NCBI GenBank assembly: GCA_933822405.4
Contig: CAKOGP040000702.1
Span: 1 to 47,830, forward strand
Reading direction: 5' to 3'
Length of the DNA stretch: 47,830 nucleotides
Source: Cylindrotheca closterium
Lineage: Eukaryota > Bacillariophyta > Bacillariophyceae > Bacillariales > Bacillariaceae
The position numbers were made by a program, and so were the translations under genes. Numbering within the stretch: position 1 is the stretch's first letter; each line of letters starts with the position of its first letter. Shown here in pieces: positions 8,768 to 18,632 of this stretch. The notes below the pieces were generated by a model. That model ran no database searches. It had not been told where the DNA came from and worked only from the letters and a program-made list of their open reading frames with translations.

Positions 8768-11631
8768 TCAGTGGGGAGGTGGCGCATCTGCAAATCCAGT
8801 AGGAACAGAGGTGGTGGGAGGTCCAATCAGACCTACAATACCGGATTCACGTTGAGCAATGTTGGTTGGGGAAGTTCCTAGCATGCGAGTCTGGTTCAGC
8901 ATAGCCTTATCAAGTTCGTTGATTCTAGACGCAAATGCGTCCACATATCCTTCAAGGATTCTTCGATCATCAGCACCAATGCCTGCCTCCATGAGGAGAG
9001 TTTCGACAAGAAGCCCGGCTGACCGGTAGCACGTTCTAGCAGCTTCGTTCTGTCCAAGTAGCTGCTTTACGGCGCCATCTCGGCCCGATGCCAATGCATG
9101 ATTGTAGATCAATTCTTCAACACTTGTGGCAATTGCTGGTTGCTTATCCCCGGCATTCGATTGCATTTTTGATATCTCAGCATTTGCAGATTCAGCCCGC
9201 TCTAGAACTCCACAAAATTGACCTCGAAGCCAAGTAGACGTCACTTCGCAATGCCTCCTCAGTTTGGGAATGTCGTATTCACTTGGACTCCGGCCGCTTC
9301 GCGATGACAATGTTTCCAAGTCTTTGCTCACACGTTGTGTAGCTCCAACTGCCGATTTAAGCATCTTTAATGCTTTAAGATAGCAAGAGAGCGCTTCCCC
9401 CAAACGCAATCTAACGCTCTGACTTTCTGATCTGCCTCCTCCTTTGCGAAGCGAAACCATACTGCTTCCTTTGCTTTGGGTGGAGTGGTTCGACCTAGAC
9501 GGGAGGGAAACAGCCGGTGCATCGGGGCTTATTGCGAATGGCATTTCTTCTTCCTCTGCAATTGCCATAACCTTGTCGGTTGATAACGAAGACCGTCTTC
9601 GAGAAACCGTCATGACTTCTCCAAAAGTAGACTCTTCTGAAATGGTGCCAGTTCCATCTTCTGCTTCCATTGGGGCTGTGGTATGGAGGGATGAATCGTC
9701 GTCCTCGTTTGAGCTCTTTGCGCGCATTCCGAGGTATGCTCGAGAATCACCAAGGTGTGCCACGCTCACTGCTCTACGCCCAACATCTTCGGAAGCAGCA
9801 ATCATTTTGCTCACAGTTGCGATTTGATCTCCAAAGTTCGTATCATCTCCTGTTGTCTGGTCGTATCCAATCCTCTGCCTTCCATAAAGGCCCATCAGGA
9901 ACCCACCAGTGCCAGGACTTGTGCTTAGCATACCCTTCGACGATTTTCTCTCCCCCATTCCTATTCGTGAGGACACTGCTTTCCCTAGTGACGTTGGCGA
10001 ATTCAAGTAGTACATTGGTGAAGGCTGTGTGGGAAGAACATGCCCTCTTTGACCAATTAAATTCATTGAAACCCCATTTGGTTCTATCACATCCTTCCGA
10101 GAATCTACCCCAATCTCAACCATCACAAAACCACTATCATCTGAGCGTGACATATCATATTTTTCAGAAACTTCAGCTTCTTGTTGGTTTTGTGCCCAAG
10201 GATGCTGAGGTTGATCCACTGAAGGAACATAGACATTATTGTTGGAATGCACATTAATATGAATAGGGGATGGTGGGCTCTGCGTGAGTGGAGAAAACTT
10301 CTTTGCACTGTTTGGAATGGGTGCATGGTTTGTTGTTGTTGTGTCGACAATGTTTACAATGTTTGGACTTGCATCTTGCGAGGGCAATGCCGGAGATGCC
10401 ACAACCCGAGCGGTATTTTCATTTTGGCTTGGTATCCCTTCCATGACCTGCTCTTGGTTTGTAGCAACAGCCATCACGCTTTCTGAGCATGTAATGTTCG
10501 CAGTCCCATCATCCTCCTGGATGGTGCCGAGGTCCTTCGAGACAACTCGGCGAGTTCCAGCACTCTGAATCTCCACGCCTCCGCACCCAATAGCAACAAA
10601 GTCGTCACAGCACTCAAAGAATTCTTTGAAACCAGCACGACTTAATGGATTTCGATTTAGTAGCAAACGAAGGAGCTTCACGCATGTGTTTGATATTTGA
10701 ACATTTGGAGGTAATCGAACAGGCTTTGTCTGAATATTTCGCAGTAAATCAATATGATTATCACCATTGAAAGGAGGATGGCCAGCAATCATTTCAAATA
10801 AGACGGTTCCGACACTCCAAAGGTCTGCTTTTGCATCGTATCTGCAATTTTTGAATACAACGTGAGAATTCAAAGGAAAGAAATTTCATCCAGACGAAAA
10901 ACTGACCTATGATGTTGTAAAATTTCTGGTGCCATGTAAAGAGGAGAGCCGCAAAGAGTTTCTGCCAACGACGCTGTTTGAAGGTGACGTGCAAATCCGA
11001 AATCTGCAATCTTTAACCGGAATTGATCGGATGGAAAGTTAATCTGCCACCGACGCTCTTCACTCTCTTTTGTCTTTTCGGGATCATCGTTCTCATCCAA
11101 CGGTAGAGCTCCTGTCAACAGCAGATTCATTGGTTTAATATCTCTATGAATGAGCTCTTGCGACCATAGAAACCGCAGCCCTGAAGCCAAGTCACGCATC
11201 AAACGTCGAGTTAGCCGCTCTGTTAATCTTCCACTCTTCCTCGTCCGAATGAGTCCTTGCACGTCGCCACCACCGCAATACTCGAGAATTAAGAAAAAAT
11301 GCTTCTCGGTTTTATGTGCTTCGTGCATGCAAACTATATTCGGGTGTTGGTAAGTCCGAAGGATTGATATCTCAACCTCAAGGTTCTGCAATACTTTCTT
11401 CGTCAGCTTTGTCGAAGTCCGTGATATGGCCTTGATGGCAACCACATCAGGATGCGATGGAGAGTCCATGCAATCCTCTTCGTTATTACTTGATGGTGCT
11501 AATACTGCGGACACTGCCGATGCTGGAACTCTTACGCCTTTATATACAGTAGCGAACGAACCCGAGCCTAATCGTTTTTCCAGTGCATACCCAGCGACGA
11601 CTTTTAACTTTCCTTGTTGTTGGTTCTGCAT
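8768..11631 (-). CDS. ATG1: ATG1/ULK-type autophagy-initiating serine/threonine kinase
   Basis: 932 aa from two exons, 11631-10907 and 10841-8768 (65-nt intron, starting GTCAG and ending GCAG, phase 2). The kinase domain spans about residues 10-290: glycine loop LGSGSFATVYKG, VAIK lysine, HRDIKPMN catalytic loop, ADFGFA, and activation segment TLCGSPLYMAPEIL, which is characteristic of the ATG1/ULK family. A short acidic insert (LDENDDPEKTKESEERR) sits between the catalytic loop and DFG. The intron falls right after the activation segment. The long middle (about 300-740) is Ser/Pro/Asn-rich and likely disordered. The last 190 residues are helical (RLRLGEALSCYLKALKMLKS and a second helical block), matching the tandem MIT-like C-terminus that binds ATG13 in this family. 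Role: start of autophagosome formation. The 3' end converges with UNC93 (149-bp spacer). Confidence 0.88.
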
Positions 11632-11955
11632 TGCAATTTCTGAAATATGGCACCGCTCAGTGTATGTGTACGGGTAATAGGGAAGAGACTTGTGCCTTGT
11701 ATAGCGACAGTGAATTATTTGCGCTTGCTTTGTTGTGATGTGGGAGATGATTCAACCTTGCTTCGACCTTGCTTCAACCTTGCTTCGACCTTGCTTCGAC
11801 CTTGCTGGGTTCGATTGTGACGGACACGTTTCAAAGAATTCCTGACTTGACCTTGAAACCGAGTTCTTCTGCAATCGCGTGTCACCCAATCAGAAGAATC
11901 CATCAATCACATCACCTTGAACCTGCCTGCTGACAGTCTCCAGTGCCCCCTTTGT
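11632..11955. promoter_or_regulatory. bidirectional spacer between ATG1 (-) and hexa-bromodomain gene (+)
   Basis: This 324-bp divergent spacer holds both promoter regions and the 11-bp tandem repeat listed separately. No TATA box is obvious. The plus frame extends upstream to a TTG at 11917, so the 5' boundary of the bromodomain gene is approximate. Confidence 0.4.
11751..11805. repeat. five tandem copies of an 11-bp unit, TTCRACCTTGC
   Basis: Five exact 11-bp periods, with the fourth base alternating A, G, A, G, G. About one helical turn per unit would place identical faces in register. It lies between two divergently transcribed genes, 120 bp from the ATG1 start and about 150 bp from the bromodomain start. 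Partial ACCTTG echoes follow near 11850 and 11915. Confidence 0.9.
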
Positions 11956-14900
11956 ATGCTCCCCCATATCACCCCCAAATCGAAGAAACGAATGATTCAT
12001 TCCAATCAAATTGAAAATAGTGTTGGTGCTGGTACGAAACGCAAACGAAATGACAACAGACAAGATTGGCCAATTCAAAGTCTGTTCCTGTTTACCAACC
12101 ATTGTGACTTGGATACCATGACCATATCACCTGAGGACCTCAAGCACTGTCAAAACGTCGTTAAGGCGCTGCGGAAAGAAAAAAATAACTACGTATTCTT
12201 GGAACCTTTTGATCTTACAGTTGTCCCCGGGTACACTGATGTTGTGAAGAAAGTGATGGACTTGACAACTCTGTCTCAAAATCTAGAAGGTGGAGAATAC
12301 CAAGATCGTGATGCTTTTGCTAGGGACTGCTACCTGATATATGAGAACGCAATTGCATACCATAGTACTCGTGAAACTGCTTGGATTGCCAACATGGCAA
12401 AATCCATGCTTCGGATCGCAAGAAACAGATTCAACAATGTCGAAAAGAAGAAAGATTCGTCAGGAAAGAACAAAAAACTACTACCCACCAAGAAGAATAA
12501 GAAGGTTATATCTGAAACCACCACGAAGCGTGACTCTGTTGGTGCAAAATTGAAATTAAAAATTGGTTCCCTAGCGGATGCAACTCCGAAACCAAAGGTC
12601 TCAATCAAACTGAAAACTTCACCGCAAGGTAAAAAGATTCAAGCACCTGATGCTTCAAAGGAGGAAAAGAAGGCGAAGAAGCCAAGATTGACATTGAAAT
12701 TAGGCAAGCCCAAAACAAGTGAGTCTGCGGACTCGGTTCCTTCACCAAAGCCAGCAAAATCAAACAGCAATTCTGGGACAACTAAACCCACCCCGACGGT
12801 TGTTGGAAACTCAAGGGGCAAAGAACTTCCAAAGGCTGTAGCAGTGGCGAAAGCAGAAGCGGCAAAGAAAACCAGCAAGAAAAGTTCAACGAAAAGAAAA
12901 GGAAGCGACAATGCGACTACCAAGACGAAGAAGATCAAGCTATCGACCGGTGGATCACAAGGATCTTCTCGAGGTACAGGTATGAGTGTGGTTCGGAAAG
13001 CACAATGTATTAAGGTATTAAATGGCTTAAAGCGGCGACAACAACAGAACGTTGCCGTCTTTCTACAACCAGTCTCTGACAAGAACATCATCAAGGATTA
13101 CAAAAGCAAAATTCAAAACCCCATGGACCTTGGAACCATGCAATCAAAATTGGATCGGAATGAATATCAGACACCCTCAGCTTTTGTGTTGGACCTACGA
13201 CGCATATTTGCTAATTGTCTCATTTACAATAGCGAAGTATCAACATTCCGACGTGTGGCAGTGGACGTCTTGGCGACTGCAGAGCAACTCATAACTTTTT
13301 TTTTGGCTCAACCAGAATACCCAACAGTTGTATATCCCCCCCTCCTATTCTGCTGGAAGCTCTGCCTCAGCGTGCTTGATACATTGTACAATTTGACCAA
13401 CCCTCAGGATGGCGCCCCAACTGCTCATTTTTTTATGTACCCAGTTTCTTTCTACTGCGGTGGCCAGTTCCCTCCAAACTATTTGACGAAGGTGACAAAG
13501 CCTATGGATTTTGGCACAGTAACAAAGCAGCTGCTGGAAGGTCAGTATGTTTCCGTTGACCAATTCGAAGCGGACTGTCGGCTTGTACTTGACAACTGTA
13601 CTGTCTACTACGGTGGAAGAGAGGATGGGGTAGTATTCACTGAACAAGCAAGTCGACTGCGTGCGGTTCTTCAGCAGCAAATGACGGCCTTAAAGAAGTA
13701 TATCAAATCGCCGCCAGGTGAAGCTCTTCGCCGAGCAGCACAAAATGCTGTAAACACGGTCAGTCTGCCGAAGCCACAGATTCACTTGCTCCTCGGGATC
13801 ATTGAGGACATGCGAGCTTCGAAGTACACCGACAAAGCAACCAAGGTAAGATCAGCGTTAAATGATTCCGAAGTCTGCACCATTATGCTCATCTATTAGT
13901 GCAGATTACAGAACCAGCCATGGCTCAATTCGAGAAGCCAGTCTCGCTGTCTGCTTTCCCGGATTATGTACAGAAGGTGAAAACTCCAATAGATCTCCAA
14001 ACGGTAGAGCGCAAAGTGAAAAGCGCTACGTACAATACTCCCGAGGACTTTGAATACGACATGCTATTGATATTCCAGAACTGTATCTTGTATAACAGCA
14101 GCCGTAACGTAGATCACTTCGTCTCCTTGGGCAAATACGGCATAAAACAGTTCAAGCGTATCTTCGCTGCGAAGATAAAGATCGTCGATGATCCATCGTT
14201 TGCCCCCCCCCTTAAGGAGTTAAAAGATCCTCCCGTGACAGGAGGTGCATCGAAAAAAGTCAATATCGATGTGGCGCCGGCAAAAGCGGCTCCACGGATT
14301 TCCCTGTCTTCTGCACAACTAACATCGGCTGCTGAGAAAAGCGCACAGCGACCAAAATCTTCAAAATCAAAGACCAAGGCGAACCAACCGGTTCCTTTGC
14401 ACATTGCAATATCTCAAGTAAAAGAGAAATTCCCCCTGAGACGCGCAGTAAAGAGTCTGCAGTCATGGGAGGCAGGATGTGCGCGCTTTTTTAAAGGTAA
14501 GAACACAGAGCAAGTGGTTGTACTTTTGAAGAAATGTCTCATCGAAATGCTTTAACAGAATTGATGCGACACACTTGGATTTCTGCTGCACGACCGAAGT
14601 TCATCTTCCATGTCCCAGTCCCAGTCCTATTCCCTGTAAGTGTTTCGCTTTGCAGCCGCATTGAACTGTTTCGAGCCGATCACTGCTCACGTATCTCCAA
14701 TATCTTCCACGTTAGCAATTGAGAGATGCCTATTTTGCGAAAATAAAGAAACCTATGGATCTTACAACCGTCGAGTGCACTTTGTTGGCTGGACATCAAT
14801 ACACTTCCCCAGAAGAGTTTATCAATGATGTTGCTCTTGTATTCGCAAATGCTATTCGTTTCAACAAAGATGGTCGAGACATAGGAGACCCGCTATCATG

Positions 14901-16116
14901 CGCGTACTATGATGCTTCAAAGCATCTCTTGCGTTATTGTAGATGGCTTTCTCTTGAGCTTCTTTCGGAATATGTGCAAGATAGCGATCACGTGGACGAA
15001 GCTGAAGAAGGGGACCTGCCAGTATTTTCCTGGAAGTTGACAACCGGAAACGCAAAGAGATCTCGTGAAGAAATGGAAGCAATCGTTTTAAACGAGGTGA
15101 TTGAGAAGAGCCTTGAAGGCGATAGATACACATGGATGGAAGCGGAATGCGAAAAGCTGATGAAAGCACTTCGCCACCAATCAGACTACAAGAACATGAG
15201 GTACTTCATCCAGTCCGATTATCCACCAGATTACACAGCATCAATTTCAAAACCTATGGATTGGGAACGTTGCCAAAAGACGTTGAAAAAGCGTCAATAT
15301 GATAAATTCAGCAACGTTATCGATGATCTGCGTCTTATCTTCTCCAACGCGAAGAAATACAATGGGCCCCGGATGGATCAACCTGTTTCAAGAGAGTGTT
15401 ATGACGCCGCATCAGTCATGCATAAGAAACTGGAGGGTGCTATCAACAAAATGATGTTAACTGTCAGCGATCGTGTCGAGAGAGAACGCATAGATCACAA
15501 CAATGCTGAAAGGGAAATTGAGGCCGCAGAACGAGCTGAGAAGGAGCGTATTCGTGCTCAATGGGACAGCAGCGAAGGGGCGAGAAGTGGGGAAGGTGGA
15601 TCATCTGATCAGTCGTTTTCAGTTTCTGCTCAACGGATCCGATCAAGGTCTAGAGCTGTCATCCGGCGAGAAACAGATTTTGAAGTTCCTTTCTTCGACG
15701 ACGAGGACGACGGCCAACACGAGCGGTCATATCTTGAGGTTGTGAAGCAACAGAAAGCGATGTTTGAACGACAACGGAAGGATTTATCAAACATGCAAAG
15801 GTCTGTAGCGAGTGCTGGATCATCCGTCTTTTTGCGCATGATGCAAAGAGATCTCGCATTGAAATGGATGGATGGAGAAAGGAAGAAACTTGGGATACAG
15901 AATCCGGCATCAGGGTTTGCACGTATTATGATGGCCAGTACTCCTGACAAATCCAAAGCACCCTCAACACAGGGTTCAGCTCCAGACAGTGTTCGCTCTC
16001 AATTGGAATCCTGGAAATCAAGCGGAATTGGCCCTCTGAAGGTCAAGAAGCGCAAGACGCGAAAGAAGAAGCGAAATCAATTGGCAATCGGGTTTGAAGA
16101 AGAAGAAAGTGACTGA
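11956..16116 (+). CDS. polybromo-like protein with six bromodomains
   Basis: About 1,319 aa from four exons: 11956-13845, 13905-14496, 14559-14635 and 14716-16116 (introns 59, 62 and 80 nt; phases 0, 1, 0). Six bromodomains are visible, at about residues 60-145, 345-430, 465-555, 609-705, 805-910 and 990-1085, each with the ZA-loop P-[MI]-D signature (VMDL, PMDL, PMDF, PIDL, PMDL, PMDW). The acetyl-lysine Asn is kept in domains 2, 4, 5 and 6 (NCLIYNS, NCILYNS, NAIRFNK, NAKKYNG) but is His in domain 1 (NAIAYHS) and Tyr in domain 3 (NCTVYYG). Lys-rich linkers (KRKRND, KKSSTKRKGS, KKRKTRKKKR) suggest nuclear localisation. I see no BAH or HMG domain. The architecture resembles polybromo of PBAF-type SWI/SNF remodellers, so a chromatin-reader scaffold role is inferred. 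Start alternatives are 11992 and 12118. Confidence 0.85.
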
Positions 16117-16556
16117 CGATCAGATGAAGTACCAAGAACTGTTCGTACCCTTGTACAGTTTCAATAGTTCTGTAGTAATTCTAGTAATAGCTATTTAGTC
16201 GGCTAGCAATAGATTCGGAGTCACATGAGATATCAGATCCACGAATCAGCGCAGCACGACGAAAAGTTACATCTGCGCACCTGTCGGACTCCGCGACCGA
16301 CAGTACGACCAGGCATGCGCAGCTACGAGCCGCTGAGTAGGAAATCACGCGTGAGTTCTCTTGCCGGTACTGTTGCACAATTTTTAGTCAGAGCCTAGAC
16401 TTTTTGTTCGTGAGACAGCTTTTGTCAACACAAAATCAAACAAAACAACTGGAAAAAGTGCACCTTGGAGACGCAGGATGCAAATATAGTTCATTCGCCA
16501 CAGAAATCGATTCAATAAAAGCAACAGCATTTTCTGCATAACTTATCAGCTTCACC
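16117..16556. promoter_or_regulatory. intergenic spacer upstream of the 16557 gene
   Basis: No gene supported. The last 170 bp before the ATG are A-rich with CAAAA runs, as in a diatom promoter/5' UTR. The ATG context at 16557 is CACC ATG G, a good match to a eukaryotic start. Confidence 0.4.
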
Positions 16557-18247
16557 ATGGACGAGTCTTTGAGCAAACAACAGAATAGCAAACAAGAGGA
16601 TGAAAATGATAGTAAGCCACGAGCTGCTTCAATGCAGCCAGAACCTTCAAAACCCGAATTTCGGTGAGTCTTACGGAAGAGTGCCAGTGGGTGTTTTCAG
16701 CGTGCGGATGATGGTTTCATTGTTTGGAACAACCAAAAAGCGCCATTGCCGAGCTGCAATTTCCACTGAAACTCAGCACGACTTAATTGTCTGTATGTGG
16801 GTCGTGTCGCACTCAGCATGTGCAGAACCTACAGGACTGCCAAATCTAAAAACTCGATAATTTGGACAACTTGGTCTTCCGATTCTTTGTTTGATCTTTT
16901 CCTCATGAACCTTTCTTTCCTTTCTTTAGCTCGGTTTCCATGAGTGTTGCACGTCCTATGAGTGTTGCCGGACCGGTAACAAGAAACCCCGATGTGATCG
17001 ACAAAGAATCTTACTTCAACCTTACTTTTTCGAAACCGCAAGCCAAGAAATCAGAATCTGCTCAAGAAATCGGCGAGGATGTGCAATCAAACTGGGCCCC
17101 AAGAGGACTGCGCCCGGTTCCCGCCTTTTATCCACTTGAACGGTCAAGTAGGGTTGTAGACGATGAGCTTGCTGAAATCGTCGCTAGGGTTTCTGAGGCA
17201 AATCGGGTTCTTAGCATTCACGCTATCTACTGCAACGAAACGGCCACGGCATCCTTGACGACTGCAGAGAACCTTGAGATGCAGCTCTCTTTGTGGAAAA
17301 CTTCAGGCGGCATTGCTGTAGAACTTCAGCGCAGAAACGGAGATTCGATTGCGTTTCATCGATACTGTGGCTACCTTTTGGATGCGGTGGTTGGGGACTT
17401 TGATCCAACGGAACATGCCGAAAATCATGGGGAACATTTGGATGTCATTTATTCAAAGAAGATACAACGATTGCTCAGCCTAGAACACGGAAAAGAGGCA
17501 GCGACAGAAGTGGAGAATGCAATTATTGCGATTGAAATTGCTCACGGATTGTTGATGAAAGACCGCATGGATGCTAGACAGCTCGGGCTTGAGTCACTCT
17601 GCTTGCTCACTGATCCAAACAAAAGTGGAGACACTACTGCATTGATTGCGAGCAACGTTGTTCTACTTGGGTCTGCTCAAGATCTTGGCTTGGAGTTCCA
17701 AGCGGATGACATGATATTTGACGAAGGGCCTTTCCAAGAGATTCGTCAGACGATTCTATCTCTCATTCAACTGAGACGAATTGGCGACGCTGATGAGTTT
17801 GATGGGGCACTTACTGAAGAGGAAGAGCATATTACCATATTGCACAACCTGGCGCTAGCTGTTCTAGCCAACGCACTCGATGTGATCGAGAATGAAGAAG
17901 CGGACGAAGAATTGACATCAAAGCCCCGTGCCCGAACTTGTTCTGAAACAATCTGTGAGAATTTTCTAAGTGATGCGACAGAGGTATCTGGAGACAACGA
18001 AATCATCAAGACCCTAATTACCGAGCTTGGGAAGGCAGGAGACAAGCCCCACAATGCCTGTTTGTCTGCTAAATGCATAGGTTCTCTATGCAGGGCTTCA
18101 GACAAGGCACGTCGACGGGCCAAAGAACTCGGAGCAAAAACTGTTGTTCAGACTGCATTAGAAGTTGGAACTCGTACTCATCTTAAGCTTGAAAAGGAAT
18201 GTGAGAAGGTAATCACCACTCTCAATTCTCCTCGCAATGACGAATAG
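16557..18247 (+). CDS. unknown helical-repeat protein, possibly ARM-like
   Basis: 474 aa from two exons: 16557-16663 and 16930-18247 (266-nt intron, starting GTGAG and ending TTTAG, phase 2), the longest intron in the window. The N-terminal 100 residues are polar and low-complexity (MDESLSKQQNSKQEDEND), with a small duplication SMSVARPMSVAGP just after the splice. From about residue 110 on the protein is almost wholly amphipathic helix, with segments such as NAIIAIEIAHGLLM, ITILHNLALAVLANALDVI and NACLSAKCIGSLCRASDKARRRA, which resemble armadillo/HEAT repeats. No catalytic motif, membrane helix or targeting signal is evident. I do not recognise the family; a lineage-specific scaffold is a guess. 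The upstream exon is supported by its good ATG context and the in-phase join. Confidence 0.75.
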
Positions 18248-18632
18248 GCTTTGTTAGACGGCTCTATATTATAATTAGTATTATAATTGTACTCTCTGTA
18301 TCATTCCAAGTACTCATACCGTACGAGATGAACCTTGAACATTTGGACGCTTTCTTCATAAACAGTTCGTACTGTACCGACCACACGTTTCAATCCTTGT
18401 CTTATTACGGCTGGCGTTTTCGGAACTGAAACTAACGACTCGAAATAGTCGTTGAAAATTTGGTTGTGTTACAGTAGGCGCCAGCATTGGAAAAAGTGTT
18501 CCTCTGAACTACAAAGAGAAGATCCCGGCGCCTCCAGCCTTTGCTTTGCCACCTCATGAATCGCTGTTCCATAGTGAGCTCCTTGAGACGAAGTAGCTAA
18601 CAAACTCCACGGATTTGAAACTGAGTTTCAAA
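18248..18632. promoter_or_regulatory. intergenic spacer upstream of the PDZ gene
   Basis: No gene seen. The first 60 bp are A/T-rich (TATATTATAATTAGTATTATAATTG) and probably hold the 3' end of the upstream gene. The short element TCGTACTGTACCGACC near 18366 is similar to ACTGTACC stretches in other spacers. Confidence 0.35.

Noticed and set aside
9444..10257. Plus-strand frames opposite the ATG1 middle region
   Set aside because: Shadows of the Ser/Pro-rich minus-strand coding sequence, with no independent start context or family features.
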